Below are positions 13,244 through 21,160 of a DNA stretch of 27,740 nt, piece after piece. The DNA lies in assembly GCA_045588325.1 (NCBI GenBank), contig JAZNEA010000027.1:1-27740 (forward strand), in the 5' to 3' direction. Below the pieces are notes generated by a model, which was not told where the DNA came from, did not search any database, and was given only the letters and a program-made list of their open reading frames with translations. The DNA is from RGIG7378 sp045588325 (GTDB taxonomy: Bacteria > Bacillota > Clostridia > RGIG7378). Both the position numbers and the translations under genes were made by a program. The number at the start of each line of letters is the position of its first letter. The stretch's first letter is position 1.

Positions 13244-15028
13244 TTACAGTTTTTCAAAATCCGATGCACCGTGTTTGCACAGGGGGCAAATCAGATCTGG
13301 GGGCAACTCATCCCCCTCATATACCCAGCCACAAACCTTGCAAACCCAGCCTTTTTTGCCTTGAGCGTCTGGTTTGGGCTTAACATTTTCCTGGTAGTAG
13401 TTGTAGGTCATAGTATCAGCATTGGAGATTACTCTTGACTCGGTTATGCTGCATATGAACATTCCGTGGGAGTCCAGATCTATATATTGCTCCACCTCAA
13501 GGGAGATAAATGAGTTGATGTGTTTGGGCAGGAAAGCCAGCCCATTGTCTGAACGCAAGGGGGCCATATCTGCAAATTTATCCACGTTGCGTCCGCTCTG
13601 GAAACCAAAATTCTCAAACAGGCTAAAGGGGGCATCCTCCGATAGGCAGTTAAGGTTCATGCGACCTGTCTGCTTGATAACGTGGTGTGAGTAATTCTCC
13701 TTATTAATCGTCACAGCGATACGGTTAGGTCTGCTGGTAACCTGAGACACTGAATTTACAATGAGGCCGTTGTCCTTGGTGCCATCGTTGGAGGTTATGA
13801 CATAGAGACCATAGCCAATATTAAACAGTGCAGAGAGGTCATTTTTGTTGGCAGTTTCTGGATTCTGTGCCAAATATTCCTGACAAAGCTCATCCGTCAG
13901 TGAGCTGATCTGCTGGCGAGACTGGTCGTTCAGGGCAGATCTGATGGTGACCACATTCTCTGCAAATGCAATATTTTTGGAATTTGCAAACATTTCGCGG
14001 ATGATCTTGGCTGCCATAGGGGCCCAACTGCCGTTCTCTACCAGGGCAATGGTCCTGTTTTGGAAATTGCGCTCCTTGAGGTGGTGGACAAACTCCTTCA
14101 TGAAGGGGAATATGTCTGCGTTATAGGTGGTGGTAGCCAGCAGTAATTTGCTGAATTTGAATGCATCGCTCACAGCCTGAGACATATCACATCTGGCCAA
14201 ATCGTAGATTGCCACCTGAGGACATCCCTTTGACTTAAGCTCCTCTGCCAAAACCTCTACAGCTCTCTTGGTGTTGCCGTAGACAGAAGTGTATGCAATG
14301 CAGATGCCTTCCTGCTCTGGTGTGTAGGAGGACCAGGTGTTGTACAGGTTGAGATAGTAGCCCAGATTCTCCTTAAGGATTGGTCCATGGAGAGGACAAA
14401 TGATGCCGATATCGAGAGTTGCAGCCTTGGCTAACAAGGATTGGACCTGGGCGCCATATTTGCCAACGATGCCGATAAAGTAACGGCGGGCCTCGTCTAC
14501 CCAAGGTTCCTCTACGTCCAACGCGCCAAACTTGCCGAAACCATCGGCGGAGAATAGAACCTTGTCGCAGCTGTCATAGGCAACCATTACCTCAGGCCAG
14601 TGGACCATGGGAGCGGCTACAAACGTGAGTGTGTGCTTGCCCAGAGACAGGGTATCGCCCTCTTTGATCACGACGCGTCGGTCTGAATAATCTGTGCCAA
14701 AGAAATTGGCCATCATGGCAAAAGCCTTGGCAGAGGATACGATGACGGCGTCCTTGTATAGCTTCATAAAGGTATGGATGTTGGCAGAGTGGTCTGGCTC
14801 CATATGCAGCACTACCAGGTAGTCGGGTTGTCTGCCCTTAAGGGTGTCCTGAAGGTTGTCCAGCCACTGGTGAGTAAAACCTGCATCAACGGTGTCCATA
14901 ACCGCAATCTTGTCGTCCATTATCACGTAGGAGTTGTAGGAAATCCCGTTGGGGACGGGGTACTGTCCCTCAAACAGCTGAACCTGATGGTCGTTGACAC
15001 CTACATACCTGATGTCGTTAGTAATCAT
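13244..15028 (-). CDS. flavodiiron protein with flavin-reductase and rubredoxin domains
   Basis: Flavodiiron proteins reduce O2 to water or NO to N2O and protect anaerobes from oxidative or nitrosative stress. This one has 594 residues and four domains. The metallo-beta-lactamase diiron domain (1-240) has HMEPDH at 75-80, His143, Asp162 and His214. The flavodoxin domain (about 242-390) begins IAYTSVYGNTKRA for FMN binding. A flavin-reductase-like domain spans about 400-545, and a C-terminal rubredoxin has Cys563, Cys566, Cys581 and Cys584. All diiron ligands are present. The combined redox modules suggest electrons may reach the diiron site with few separate partners. GGAGGT precedes the ATG, and an extended -10 promoter lies at 15069-15077. 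Confidence 0.95.
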   Translation of the reverse strand: MITNDIRYVGVNDHQVQLFEGQYPVPNGISYNSYVIMDDKIAVMDTVDAGFTHQWLDNLQDTLKGRQPDYLVVLHMEPDHSANIHTFMKLYKDAVIVSSAKAFAMMANFFGTDYSDRRVVIKEGDTLSLGKHTLTFVAAPMVHWPEVMVAYDSCDKVLFSADGFGKFGALDVEEPWVDEARRYFIGIVGKYGAQVQSLLAKAATLDIGIICPLHGPILKENLGYYLNLYNTWSSYTPEQEGICIAYTSVYGNTKRAVEVLAEELKSKGCPQVAIYDLARCDMSQAVSDAFKFSKLLLATTTYNADIFPFMKEFVHHLKERNFQNRTIALVENGSWAPMAAKIIREMFANSKNIAFAENVVTIRSALNDQSRQQISSLTDELCQEYLAQNPETANKNDLSALFNIGYGLYVITSNDGTKDNGLIVNSVSQVTSRPNRIAVTINKENYSHHVIKQTGRMNLNCLSEDAPFSLFENFGFQSGRNVDKFADMAPLRSDNGLAFLPKHINSFISLEVEQYIDLDSHGMFICSITESRVISNADTMTYNYYQENVKPKPDAQGKKGWVCKVCGWVYEGDELPPDLICPLCKHGASDFEKL

Positions 15029-15068
15029 AAATCACACCTCCATTAGCATGATGAGTTCGTATAGACAG

Positions 15069-15077
15069 ATTATACCA
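15069..15077 (-). promoter_or_regulatory. extended -10 promoter of the flavodiiron gene
   Basis: On the minus strand TGGTATAAT is a perfect extended -10. The start near 15062 gives a leader of about 33 nt including GGAGGTG before the ATG at 15028. A -35 is not obvious. Confidence 0.6.
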
Positions 15078-15122
15078 ACAAATGCGGTTTTTAGTAGTGA
15101 TAAAGTCACAGGGTTGGTATAT

Positions 15123-15196
15123 GCGACGGAGTGTATGAGAGATGACGTGGGGTAGAAATAAGAAAACGTCGTCGCGAAGGGAACGGAGTCCGCGAC
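15123..15196. repeat. 74-bp direct repeat, copy 1
   Basis: It is identical base for base to 15258-15331, with a period of 135 bp. It contains a hairpin (GTCGCG/CGCGAC, 6 bp) whose loop includes CGGAG. This copy lacks the flanking bases that lengthen the stem in copy 2, so on the minus strand it is a weakened duplicate of the tRNA terminator. Confidence 0.93.
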
Positions 15197-15213
15197 AAAC
15201 CATCCTATTTACC

Positions 15214-15248
15214 CCAAATTGAAGCCCAGCGGAGCGGGTTCGATTTGG
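15214..15248. repeat. hairpin between the two 74-bp repeats
   Basis: CCAAATTGAAGCCC pairs with GGGTTCGATTTGG (13 pairs, one bulge, one G-U) around the loop AGCGGAGC. Its loop repeats the CGGAG core seen in the flanking repeats, which suggests one compound extragenic element. Confidence 0.7.
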
Positions 15249-15257
15249 CAAGGAGGA

Positions 15258-15331
15258 GCGACGGAGTGTATGAGAGATGACGTGGGGTAGAAATAAGAAA
15301 ACGTCGTCGCGAAGGGAACGGAGTCCGCGAC
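15258..15331. repeat. 74-bp direct repeat, copy 2
   Basis: This second identical copy directly abuts the 3' end of the tRNA-Arg gene. Here the inner hairpin extends to a perfect 12-bp stem and forms the tRNA terminator. Confidence 0.93.
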
Positions 15332-15337
15332 GACGTT
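15289..15337 (-). terminator. terminator of tRNA-Arg
   Basis: A perfect 12-bp stem AACGTCGTCGCG/CGCGACGACGTT (15300-15311 and 15326-15337) is followed on the minus strand by a T-rich run TTCTTATTTCT. The stem's first base is the final A of the encoded CCA end, so terminator and tRNA end overlap by one base. Confidence 0.75.
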
Positions 15338-15413
15338 GGCGCGCCTGGTGCGATTCGAACGCATGACCTTTGGAGTCGGAGTCCAATGCTCTATCCAACT
15401 GAGCTACAGGCGC
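15337..15413 (-). tRNA. tRNA-Arg (anticodon CCG)
   Basis: On the minus strand the cloverleaf is complete. The acceptor is GCGCCTG/CAGGCGC, the D arm is GCTC...GAGC with AGTTGGATA, the anticodon stem is TTGGA/TCCAA with loop CTCCGAC, and the T loop is TTCGAAT. The anticodon is CCG and decodes the arginine codon CGG. The discriminator is G and CCA is encoded. The outermost T-stem pair is an A-C mismatch. Confidence 0.95.
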
Positions 15414-15425
15414 AGGTCCGTGGAA

Positions 15426-15454
15426 ATTATGTCATGAAAACAGGGGTCAGTCAA
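15426..15454 (-). promoter_or_regulatory. promoter of tRNA-Arg
   Basis: On the minus strand TTGACT (15454-15449) is followed after exactly 17 nt by CATAAT (15431-15426), 12 nt before the tRNA 5' end. This is a typical tRNA promoter placement. Confidence 0.8.
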
Positions 15455-15497
15455 TACAAATAGGTATTACCAAAAACCACCGGAGGCTTGAATTACA

Positions 15498-17030
15498 GTG
15501 AAGAAAACGCTGATGTCTATGGTGCGTGGGACGCTGATTCTGACCCTTGCGGGAATGGTGGCCCGGGTGTTGGGGTTCTTTTTTAAACAGTACTTAACTG
15601 GACAAATTGGGGCAGAGGGAATGGGTCTTATTCAGCTGACCATGCCAATATCTGCGCTGGTGCAAGCGGTGTATTCCGGAGGATTGACCAGCACGGTTTC
15701 CTCTATGGTAGCAGGGGATCAAGGCAGAGGTAGAGCTGTTGCTGTGCGTGCCATGGCAATAGGGGCTGGCAGTGGGTTTGCGGTAACAGGGGCAATGTGG
15801 TTTGGTGCTGCTGTTTTGGCGAATCTTGTGGGGGATCAAAGGATAGCGGATGCCATTCGCATAATAGCCGTATCCGTCCCGGTAATTGGTGCTGGCGCTG
15901 CCATAAAGGGGTACTATATGGGGCTGCAACAGATGAGATATCCAGCTCTGGCTCAGGTGCTGGAACAGGTAGTGAGAATAGGCAGCTCCTTTGTATTAAT
16001 TGCGAACCTATGGGATATGGGTACATTGTCTCAGGCAGCGGGGTTGTGCACTATAGGAACAGCCCTGGGGGAGGTGGTAGGTTTTGCGGTGGTGTGTCTG
16101 CCGTATTTACTGTGCCATGGGAAATCCGGGCAAACCCGAGCATTTGCTCACGGTCAAGGGGACCTTACCAAACTTCTGATTTTGAGATCCCTTCCCTCGG
16201 GGGCAGGGAAATTGGCATCCTCTCTGCTGACCGTGGTGGAAACAGCGTTGGTACCGGTAGCATTGACTCATGGGGGCATGACAGACAGTCAGGGTTTGGC
16301 TACTCTTGGGCTGGTGGAGGGGATTGCCATGCCCCTGATTATGTTGCCAGGAATGGTGTGCACCTCTCTTTCGTCAGTTGCAGTTCCCGCCATTGCATCT
16401 GCAGGGTCAGACAAAAGACAGAGACAGGAGCGGGTGGAGATGTGTCTGCAAATCTCCATAGCCCTTGGGTTTATAATGGCCAGTATTTTCAGAGGATATG
16501 CAGATCTGGTAGCCTACGTCACATATCCCACCAGCAATGTGGCTCATATAATTCACGGGTTGGCACCCTGCTGCATATTTACCTACCCAATCCTAACCAT
16601 GACAGGCACGATGCAGGCCCTGAGGCTGCAAAAGAGGCAACTGGCCAACAGCATTCTGGGGTATGTTCTGCGCATTGGACTACATTGGGTACTGGCAGGA
16701 AAATATGGTCTGGCAGGCTACATGCTTTCGCTGATTATTAGTTACGGATTCATCTGTGTAATGGATATATTCCGCGTCACTGCTTATACTAATCTACGGA
16801 TGGGGATTCTCTCCTGGAGTTGGCTGCCAGCTCTGTGCTACGGGGTGGTAGTAGTGACAGCCCCAAGGTTATCTGCTATAATTTTCGATGTAGCTCATGG
16901 TTCCAGACTAGCCATTTTAGCTATGGTTGCCATTGTTGGCGTGGTTGCTCTTGCGGTGGCCTGCGGCAGGATCTGGAGAGGGCTTATTCATAGTTGGTCA
17001 GAGGTTGCAGACTGTAGTGGACAGACTTAA
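15498..17030 (+). CDS. SpoVB/MurJ-like oligosaccharide flippase (MOP superfamily)
   Basis: This 510-residue integral membrane protein has 12 to 14 predicted helices. It belongs to the polysaccharide-transporter/SpoVB branch of the MOP superfamily, whose members flip lipid-linked sugar precursors and are needed for spore cortex in Bacillus. The N-terminus GTLILTLAGMVARVLGFFFKQ, the early GLIQLTMPI-x(5)-A segment and A-x-IKGYYMGLQQM are family hallmarks. The start is GTG 15498, 11 nt after CGGAGG (15482-15486). This spacing is a little long, but no better start exists. Another long open frame lies inside it on the same strand (15797-16741), but its composition is not protein-like. The next membrane gene overlaps its end by 14 nt, so the two probably act together in envelope or spore-coat polysaccharide synthesis. 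Confidence 0.88.
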   Translation: MKKTLMSMVRGTLILTLAGMVARVLGFFFKQYLTGQIGAEGMGLIQLTMPISALVQAVYSGGLTSTVSSMVAGDQGRGRAVAVRAMAIGAGSGFAVTGAMWFGAAVLANLVGDQRIADAIRIIAVSVPVIGAGAAIKGYYMGLQQMRYPALAQVLEQVVRIGSSFVLIANLWDMGTLSQAAGLCTIGTALGEVVGFAVVCLPYLLCHGKSGQTRAFAHGQGDLTKLLILRSLPSGAGKLASSLLTVVETALVPVALTHGGMTDSQGLATLGLVEGIAMPLIMLPGMVCTSLSSVAVPAIASAGSDKRQRQERVEMCLQISIALGFIMASIFRGYADLVAYVTYPTSNVAHIIHGLAPCCIFTYPILTMTGTMQALRLQKRQLANSILGYVLRIGLHWVLAGKYGLAGYMLSLIISYGFICVMDIFRVTAYTNLRMGILSWSWLPALCYGVVVVTAPRLSAIIFDVAHGSRLAILAMVAIVGVVALAVACGRIWRGLIHSWSEVADCSGQT

Positions 17031-18360
17031 GACTATTATTTCACACAAGTTTTCGGGCAAGAGAGGCGTGCTATATATAGTGGTAGGCCTTTTGACTTTG
17101 CTCATGCTGGTGGCTCTTGCGATACCTGCTGTCAACAACACTATTTCACTGATAGATTCCATTTTCAATAGCAAATACGAGAGATATTACATGGTGGCTG
17201 CAGGTATTGTGGCTTCCGCTTTGCTGTGTATGGCTTTTGAGAATGTGTTCACTATTCCCGTGGTCAAGGAGGATCCTCGTTTTAGGAGAGGATTCCGCAG
17301 GGTCAGGCACATACTGGCGTTGGTCGTAGTTTCCGCTGGTATCAGGGTGTTGTACGCTCTGGTTGTGAATCCTGCTACACCACTTTCCCACGGAGAGCTT
17401 TCTGTTTGGCCTCTTGTCGCATTGGGCATACAGAGCCCATGGATTTACACCATTGCCAACATCGTGTTGCACACACTGTCCGTGTTGGCTGTGTATTGTC
17501 TGGCATATTTGCTCTGCAGGAGGTGGAACTCCGCATTTGCATCAGCTATGGCCATCGCATTGTGGCCCAACTCCCTGTTTGCCACCTCAGTGGCAGGCAC
17601 TCAGGCGCTGTTGGCCGTAGCCTTGTTTGTAGGCGCTATGCTTATGGGCCTGCTGGCCTTCTATCTTGCAGAGAGACAGAGGACGGCCCTGGCAATACTG
17701 TCCATGGTAGCCATGGGTATTATCAGTGGCATGCTGGTTGTGATTTCATTTGTGGGAATGGTTGTTCCCATTGTTCTCATAATTTGTGCTTTTGTTAAAG
17801 AGGGCCATCAACATAATGGCAGACACATCAGCAAGGTCAAGGCTGTATATGCCATAGGTGGATTCCTGTGGTCCATTATGGTGGCGTTGGGATTCAGCTT
17901 TCTGGCATCTGTACTCACGGGAGAGAGCACTATTTTCTCTGAGGTGTTCACTGCGGGAGCCACTATACCAGAGGGTATAATCGCCAAGATTTCATCTGTT
18001 TGGGGCGGAGATGTGTCCATGGTTGAGGCGATGATGTCCAATTCAATCAAGCCTGCTGCCAAGCAGTTTGCATCCGTATACGACAGCCTGTATGGTTCCC
18101 CCCTGATTCTCAAGTTGGTCTGTCAGATGTACTATATCGGTATGCTGTTTGTGATGGGTAGGGGTATTATGATTTCCTTCAGAAATGGAGAATTTGTCTC
18201 TGGTTCTGCCGTTGCAGTTATGGCATCAGTCCTGGCAGTTGCCCTGTTGACCATAATTGCTCCGAACACACAAATATACCACATGCCTGCCATAGCATTG
18301 GCTATGTGTCTCGCATCTTTGGGATTCGAATCTGTTGAGCCAGATTATGATGGGCTCTGA
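17017..18360 (+). CDS. polytopic membrane protein, possibly GT-C type glycosyltransferase
   Basis: This 447-residue protein has about eleven hydrophobic segments. The segment IRVLYALVVNPATPLSHGE followed by a loop and a helix pair resembles the first periplasmic loop of family-39-like GT-C glycosyltransferases, which usually read R-x-x-x-x-P-x-x-P-x-SD. Here the Asp position reads H-G-E, so catalysis is unproven. I chose GTG 17017 because it is in frame, overlaps the flippase gene by 14 nt and sits 12 nt after AGAGG. The open frame extends upstream to a TTG at 16927 inside the flippase gene with no ribosome binding site. Its last 16 nt overlap the convergent DUF4364 gene. The family call is tentative, the membrane topology is clear. 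Confidence 0.65.
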   Translation: MDRLKTIISHKFSGKRGVLYIVVGLLTLLMLVALAIPAVNNTISLIDSIFNSKYERYYMVAAGIVASALLCMAFENVFTIPVVKEDPRFRRGFRRVRHILALVVVSAGIRVLYALVVNPATPLSHGELSVWPLVALGIQSPWIYTIANIVLHTLSVLAVYCLAYLLCRRWNSAFASAMAIALWPNSLFATSVAGTQALLAVALFVGAMLMGLLAFYLAERQRTALAILSMVAMGIISGMLVVISFVGMVVPIVLIICAFVKEGHQHNGRHISKVKAVYAIGGFLWSIMVALGFSFLASVLTGESTIFSEVFTAGATIPEGIIAKISSVWGGDVSMVEAMMSNSIKPAAKQFASVYDSLYGSPLILKLVCQMYYIGMLFVMGRGIMISFRNGEFVSGSAVAVMASVLAVALLTIIAPNTQIYHMPAIALAMCLASLGFESVEPDYDGL

Positions 18361-18878
18361 TCCCTGTTCTTTAGAATAGAATTGATAATTTCAGAATAGA
18401 TATCTGCGGAATGACTCTCAAAGCTCTCGCAGATGGTTAATGCGTCTTTTTTAGAATAAGCAGGCAATTTGATATCCAGCAACTCATGACCGCCCTCTGT
18501 CAATGTGAGGGAAACGGTAAATCTGCCTATGTCGTCAGGAGTGTAGGAGGTGAGTACAGAAGAGGTTCTGCCATTAGTTGCAGGCAAATAGAGGTCTGCA
18601 TATCTGACCGCATACTGAGAAACCAAGTCTCCCAAGGTGCCCAGGGTCTCCTCGCCCTTGGTGGTCAGGGTCAGTTTAACCTGGGTGTCATCACCAAAGC
18701 GGAGAATGTATCCCTCCTCCTCCAGGTCACTAATGAGCTGAGTAAAGTCGATATATTCCATAAAGTGGCCGTTGAGGACAGCGTTCATCAGGAGTGTATA
18801 GGGCACCGGCTCTCCGTAACTGCTGATAATATACAAAATAGAAAGTCTGTCATTGCTGCGATCAAGTGCGTTACTCAT
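18345..18878 (-). CDS. DUF4364 family winged-helix protein
   Basis: This 177-residue protein matches the DUF4364 family, which is restricted to Clostridia and has no settled function. The first 75 residues look like a winged helix-turn-helix: a helix with RLSILYIISSYGEPVPYTLL, then F-x-x-LISDLEEEGYILRFGDD and LTLTTKGEETL, resembling PadR- or MarR-type recognition wings. The C-terminal half has strands and an amphipathic helix with KLPAYSKKDALTICESF. AAGGGGG lies 5 nt before the ATG at 18878. The gene has its own promoter and runs convergently into the GT-C-like gene. It may be a transcriptional regulator, but the target is unknown. Confidence 0.82.
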   Translation of the reverse strand: MSNALDRSNDRLSILYIISSYGEPVPYTLLMNAVLNGHFMEYIDFTQLISDLEEEGYILRFGDDTQVKLTLTTKGEETLGTLGDLVSQYAVRYADLYLPATNGRTSSVLTSYTPDDIGRFTVSLTLTEGGHELLDIKLPAYSKKDALTICESFESHSADIYSEIINSILKNRDQSPS

Positions 18879-18907
18879 GGACTGCCCCCTTATGAATGTA
18901 TAGAAAT

Positions 18908-18936
18908 ATTATACAGTAATAGACAACAAAGTACAA
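18908..18936 (-). promoter_or_regulatory. promoter of the DUF4364 gene
   Basis: On the minus strand TTGTAC (18936-18931) is followed after 17 nt by a perfect TATAAT (18913-18908), 30 nt before the start codon. Confidence 0.75.
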
Positions 18937-18959
18937 TTAAAAAGGCCTTGAAAATGGAG

Positions 18960-19664
18960 TCATTTGCCTAGATATGCTGACTGTAGGGCGACGTTATTCA
19001 TGAACATATTCGCCTTGCCTTCCATTCTGCATTTGCCATTTTCCAGCAGGTAGACATAGCTGGAAACCTCCAGCGCCAGAGAGGCATTTTGCTCCACCAA
19101 CAGAATTGCAATTCCAGAGTCTCTTAGGGAGCAGATCATGCCAAAAATATCGGGAATCAGCTTAGGCGCCAGGCCCATGGAGGGTTCATCAAGCAACAAA
19201 GTGTGAGGCCTGGAAATTACCGCCCGCCCCAGAGCCAACATCTGCTGCTCACCGCCAGACAGAGTGCCTGCCAACTGGTTCCTGCGCTCCAGCAGGCGCG
19301 GAAATCGGTGGTAGATTTGGTCCAGACCGGCCTTGAGGTTTTGCCTGCCGGCAGAGGAGGCGTGGGCACCGAGCAGCAGGTTTTCCTCCACGGTCAGCTG
19401 AGGAAACACGTGGCGGCCCTCAGGGACGGTGGCCAGGCCTATGGGACACAGGCTCTGGGGCTGGAGATTTGATATGTCCTTACCGTTCAGCAGGATTTGA
19501 CCAGAACTGGGGATTAGTCTGCTGATGGCGCGTATCACAGAGGTTTTGCCGGCACCGTTAGCCCCTATGAGGGACACGATTTCTCCTCCGTTAACATTCA
19601 TAGAAATATTTTCCACAGCCACTACTGGCCCGTAGGCGACTCTTAGATTTTTGACAGTTAGCAT
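18960..19664 (-). CDS. LivF-type branched-chain amino acid ABC transporter ATPase (orphan)
   Basis: This 234-residue ABC ATPase is of the LivF class, which pairs with LivG and the LivH/LivM permeases for branched-chain amino acids or related substrates such as urea and amides. Walker A GANGAGKTS (about 33-41), PEGRHVFPQLTVEENL, the signature LSGGEQQMLALGRA, Walker B LLLDEPSMGLAP and LLVEQN are complete. CCAGGAG lies 6 nt before the ATG. No livJ, livH, livM or livG lies next to it: the minus-strand neighbour downstream is the DUF4364 gene and the upstream neighbour is divergent. It either serves a transporter elsewhere or is the remnant of a lost operon, although the frame is intact. Confidence 0.92.
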   Translation of the reverse strand: MLTVKNLRVAYGPVVAVENISMNVNGGEIVSLIGANGAGKTSVIRAISRLIPSSGQILLNGKDISNLQPQSLCPIGLATVPEGRHVFPQLTVEENLLLGAHASSAGRQNLKAGLDQIYHRFPRLLERRNQLAGTLSGGEQQMLALGRAVISRPHTLLLDEPSMGLAPKLIPDIFGMICSLRDSGIAILLVEQNASLALEVSSYVYLLENGKCRMEGKANMFMNNVALQSAYLGK

Positions 19665-19725
19665 AGTACACTCCTGGGAGATCTCTTTAATCCTATGGCA
19701 TGCGGGCAGATAATATGAATTTGTG

Positions 19726-19754
19726 TTGAGAATTGTCGTGGGGAATGATAAACT
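19726..19754 (+). promoter_or_regulatory. promoter of the phosphodiester glycosidase gene
   Basis: TTGAGA (19726-19731) and TAAACT (19749-19754) are 17 nt apart, 29 nt before the ATG. The segment ATGATAAACT is shared with the putative rpsL promoter. Confidence 0.6.
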
Positions 19755-19783
19755 GACTCTTATATATTTGCTAAGGAGTTACT

Positions 19784-20860
19784 ATGGCAAAACGTGGGAT
19801 CCCCATTTGGGTTATGGTGATTATAGATGTTCTGATTACGGGAGCGGCGCTGTGCGTATTTGCCCTATTTCATCACGTTATACCTAGGAGTACCATTGAT
19901 ACTGAGGATATCATTCAGATAGTCAACCCCTATGCCACACCCACACCTGTGACACCAGCTCCTACCGCCACGCCTACACCTGCACCTACATTGGCTCCGG
20001 GACAAACTCCTGACCCTAATGCTACACCTACACCGATTGCCACAGCCACGCCGGTACCTACGGCTACGCCTGTGGTTTATGAGTGGACCGAGAAGTTCAA
20101 GGAGTATTTCTCCGACACAGTTATACAGACAGAGAATTCTTATAGAGGTCCTACATTGGCCATAGATATTAAGACTGTTGACGAGATGATAGAGGGCGCC
20201 ATGGTCAGGTACTACGTTATCGATATTCATGTGGCATCCATCAACAATTTTAAGACTGCCTTGGCACACGACTCCTTTGGATCAGGCATTACTGAGTCCA
20301 TTGTGGATATGGACAAGAATAACGGCGCCATCCTGGCTATTACGGGAGATTATTACGGATACAGGACATCGGGCCTGGTAGTCAGAAACGGCAGCCTGTA
20401 CAGATCAATTAAGAACAACCTGGAGGTGGGTGCGCTGTTTTTTGATGGCACCCTCAAGACATACAACCAGAATGAATATACCGTCAACTCTTTGATAGGG
20501 GAGAGCCCATACCAGGTATGGTGCTTTGGCCCTGGATTGATTGGACCTGGAGGGGTGCCGGTGCACACATTTAGTACGTCCTACGGCAAGGTGGCGACCA
20601 ACCGCAATCCCAGGACTGGCTTTGGATGCGTGGAGCCCGGACATTACATATTCATGATGGTAGAGGGACGTAGTAATAGGTCTAACGGAGTAACACTGGC
20701 CCAGTTTGCAGATATGTTTGTCAGATATGGATGTGAGACTGCGTACAATTTGGATGGTGGTGGCTCGGCCATGTTTACATTCAATGATGAGGTGGTCAAC
20801 CAGGTGTCCAACGGGTTCCGCAATTTATCAGACTGTATCTACTTTAAGGAGGTTGAGTGA
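19784..20860 (+). CDS. membrane-anchored phosphodiester glycosidase (NAGPA domain) protein
   Basis: This 358-residue protein has an N-terminal membrane anchor (about 8-30), a Pro/Thr/Ala-rich linker (about 50-97) and an exported C-terminal domain. The domain matches the NAGPA/DUF2233 phosphodiester glycosidase family, named after the mammalian uncovering enzyme. Bacterial members are thought to act on sugar-phosphodiester links in the envelope. Visible family blocks are AITGDYYG (about 185-192), NPRTGFG (275-281), EGRS-x(4)-G-V-T-x-x-Q-x-A (294-308) and NLDGGGS (322-328). TAAGGAGT precedes the ATG. The stop overlaps the next gene by one base. Substrate unknown; a teichoic-acid or capsule role is a guess from the fold. 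Confidence 0.88.
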   Translation: MAKRGIPIWVMVIIDVLITGAALCVFALFHHVIPRSTIDTEDIIQIVNPYATPTPVTPAPTATPTPAPTLAPGQTPDPNATPTPIATATPVPTATPVVYEWTEKFKEYFSDTVIQTENSYRGPTLAIDIKTVDEMIEGAMVRYYVIDIHVASINNFKTALAHDSFGSGITESIVDMDKNNGAILAITGDYYGYRTSGLVVRNGSLYRSIKNNLEVGALFFDGTLKTYNQNEYTVNSLIGESPYQVWCFGPGLIGPGGVPVHTFSTSYGKVATNRNPRTGFGCVEPGHYIFMMVEGRSNRSNGVTLAQFADMFVRYGCETAYNLDGGGSAMFTFNDEVVNQVSNGFRNLSDCIYFKEVE

Positions 20861-21072
20861 TGAAGGACAAGAGTTCGATTTTTGTTAGATTATTGCCACA
20901 TTGTATTGTGATTATGGCATTTATGCTCCTAACCTTTCTGATCATTAATTTCTTTAACCCATACATGCAATTCCTGGACAACATATTTGCACAGATTCTC
21001 ATGATAGTATTTTGCGTTCTGGCTATTGTGGAGAGTTTTGTTCTGGTGGTCAGGCTGAAGAAGGGCAGATAG
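20860..21072 (+). CDS. small two-helix membrane protein
   Basis: This 70-residue protein has two hydrophobic segments (about 15-31 and 43-62) and a basic C-terminus VVRLKKGR. The ATG at 20860 overlaps the TGA of the preceding gene (TGATG), and AAGGAGG (20846-20852) lies inside that gene, so translation is coupled. I recognise no family. The tight coupling suggests it works with the phosphodiester glycosidase at the membrane. Confidence 0.75.
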   Translation: MKDKSSIFVRLLPHCIVIMAFMLLTFLIINFFNPYMQFLDNIFAQILMIVFCVLAIVESFVLVVRLKKGR

Positions 21073-21087
21073 TCCGGCAGGCATACA

Positions 21088-21119
21088 GGACAGGCCCTGG
21101 CTGGTGGTTGTCGTTTTTT
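21088..21119 (+). terminator. weak terminator-like hairpin after the small membrane gene
   Basis: GACAGGCC can pair with GGTTGTC with a bulge and a G-U pair, followed shortly by TTTTTT. The stem is imperfect but the position, 20-50 nt after a stop and before the xpt promoter, fits a terminator. Confidence 0.4.
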
Positions 21120-21131
21120 GTTTACAGATAG

Positions 21132-21160
21132 TTGAAAACAGCAGACGTATTTTATAAAAT
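21132..21160 (+). promoter_or_regulatory. promoter of xpt
   Basis: TTGAAA (21132-21137) and TAAAAT (21155-21160) are 17 nt apart. The start near 21167 leaves a leader of only about 27 nt before the ATG, too short for a purine riboswitch. Confidence 0.65.

Noticed and set aside
15018..15398. Minus-strand open frame across the tRNA and the 74-bp repeats
   Set aside because: It translates the tRNA gene and two identical copies of a non-coding repeat. The apparent protein repeat is a by-product.
15797..16741. Open frame of 314 codons inside the flippase gene in another frame
   Set aside because: The product is Gly/Cys/Ser/His-rich and hydrophilic with no domain, while the flippase frame is clearly the real one.
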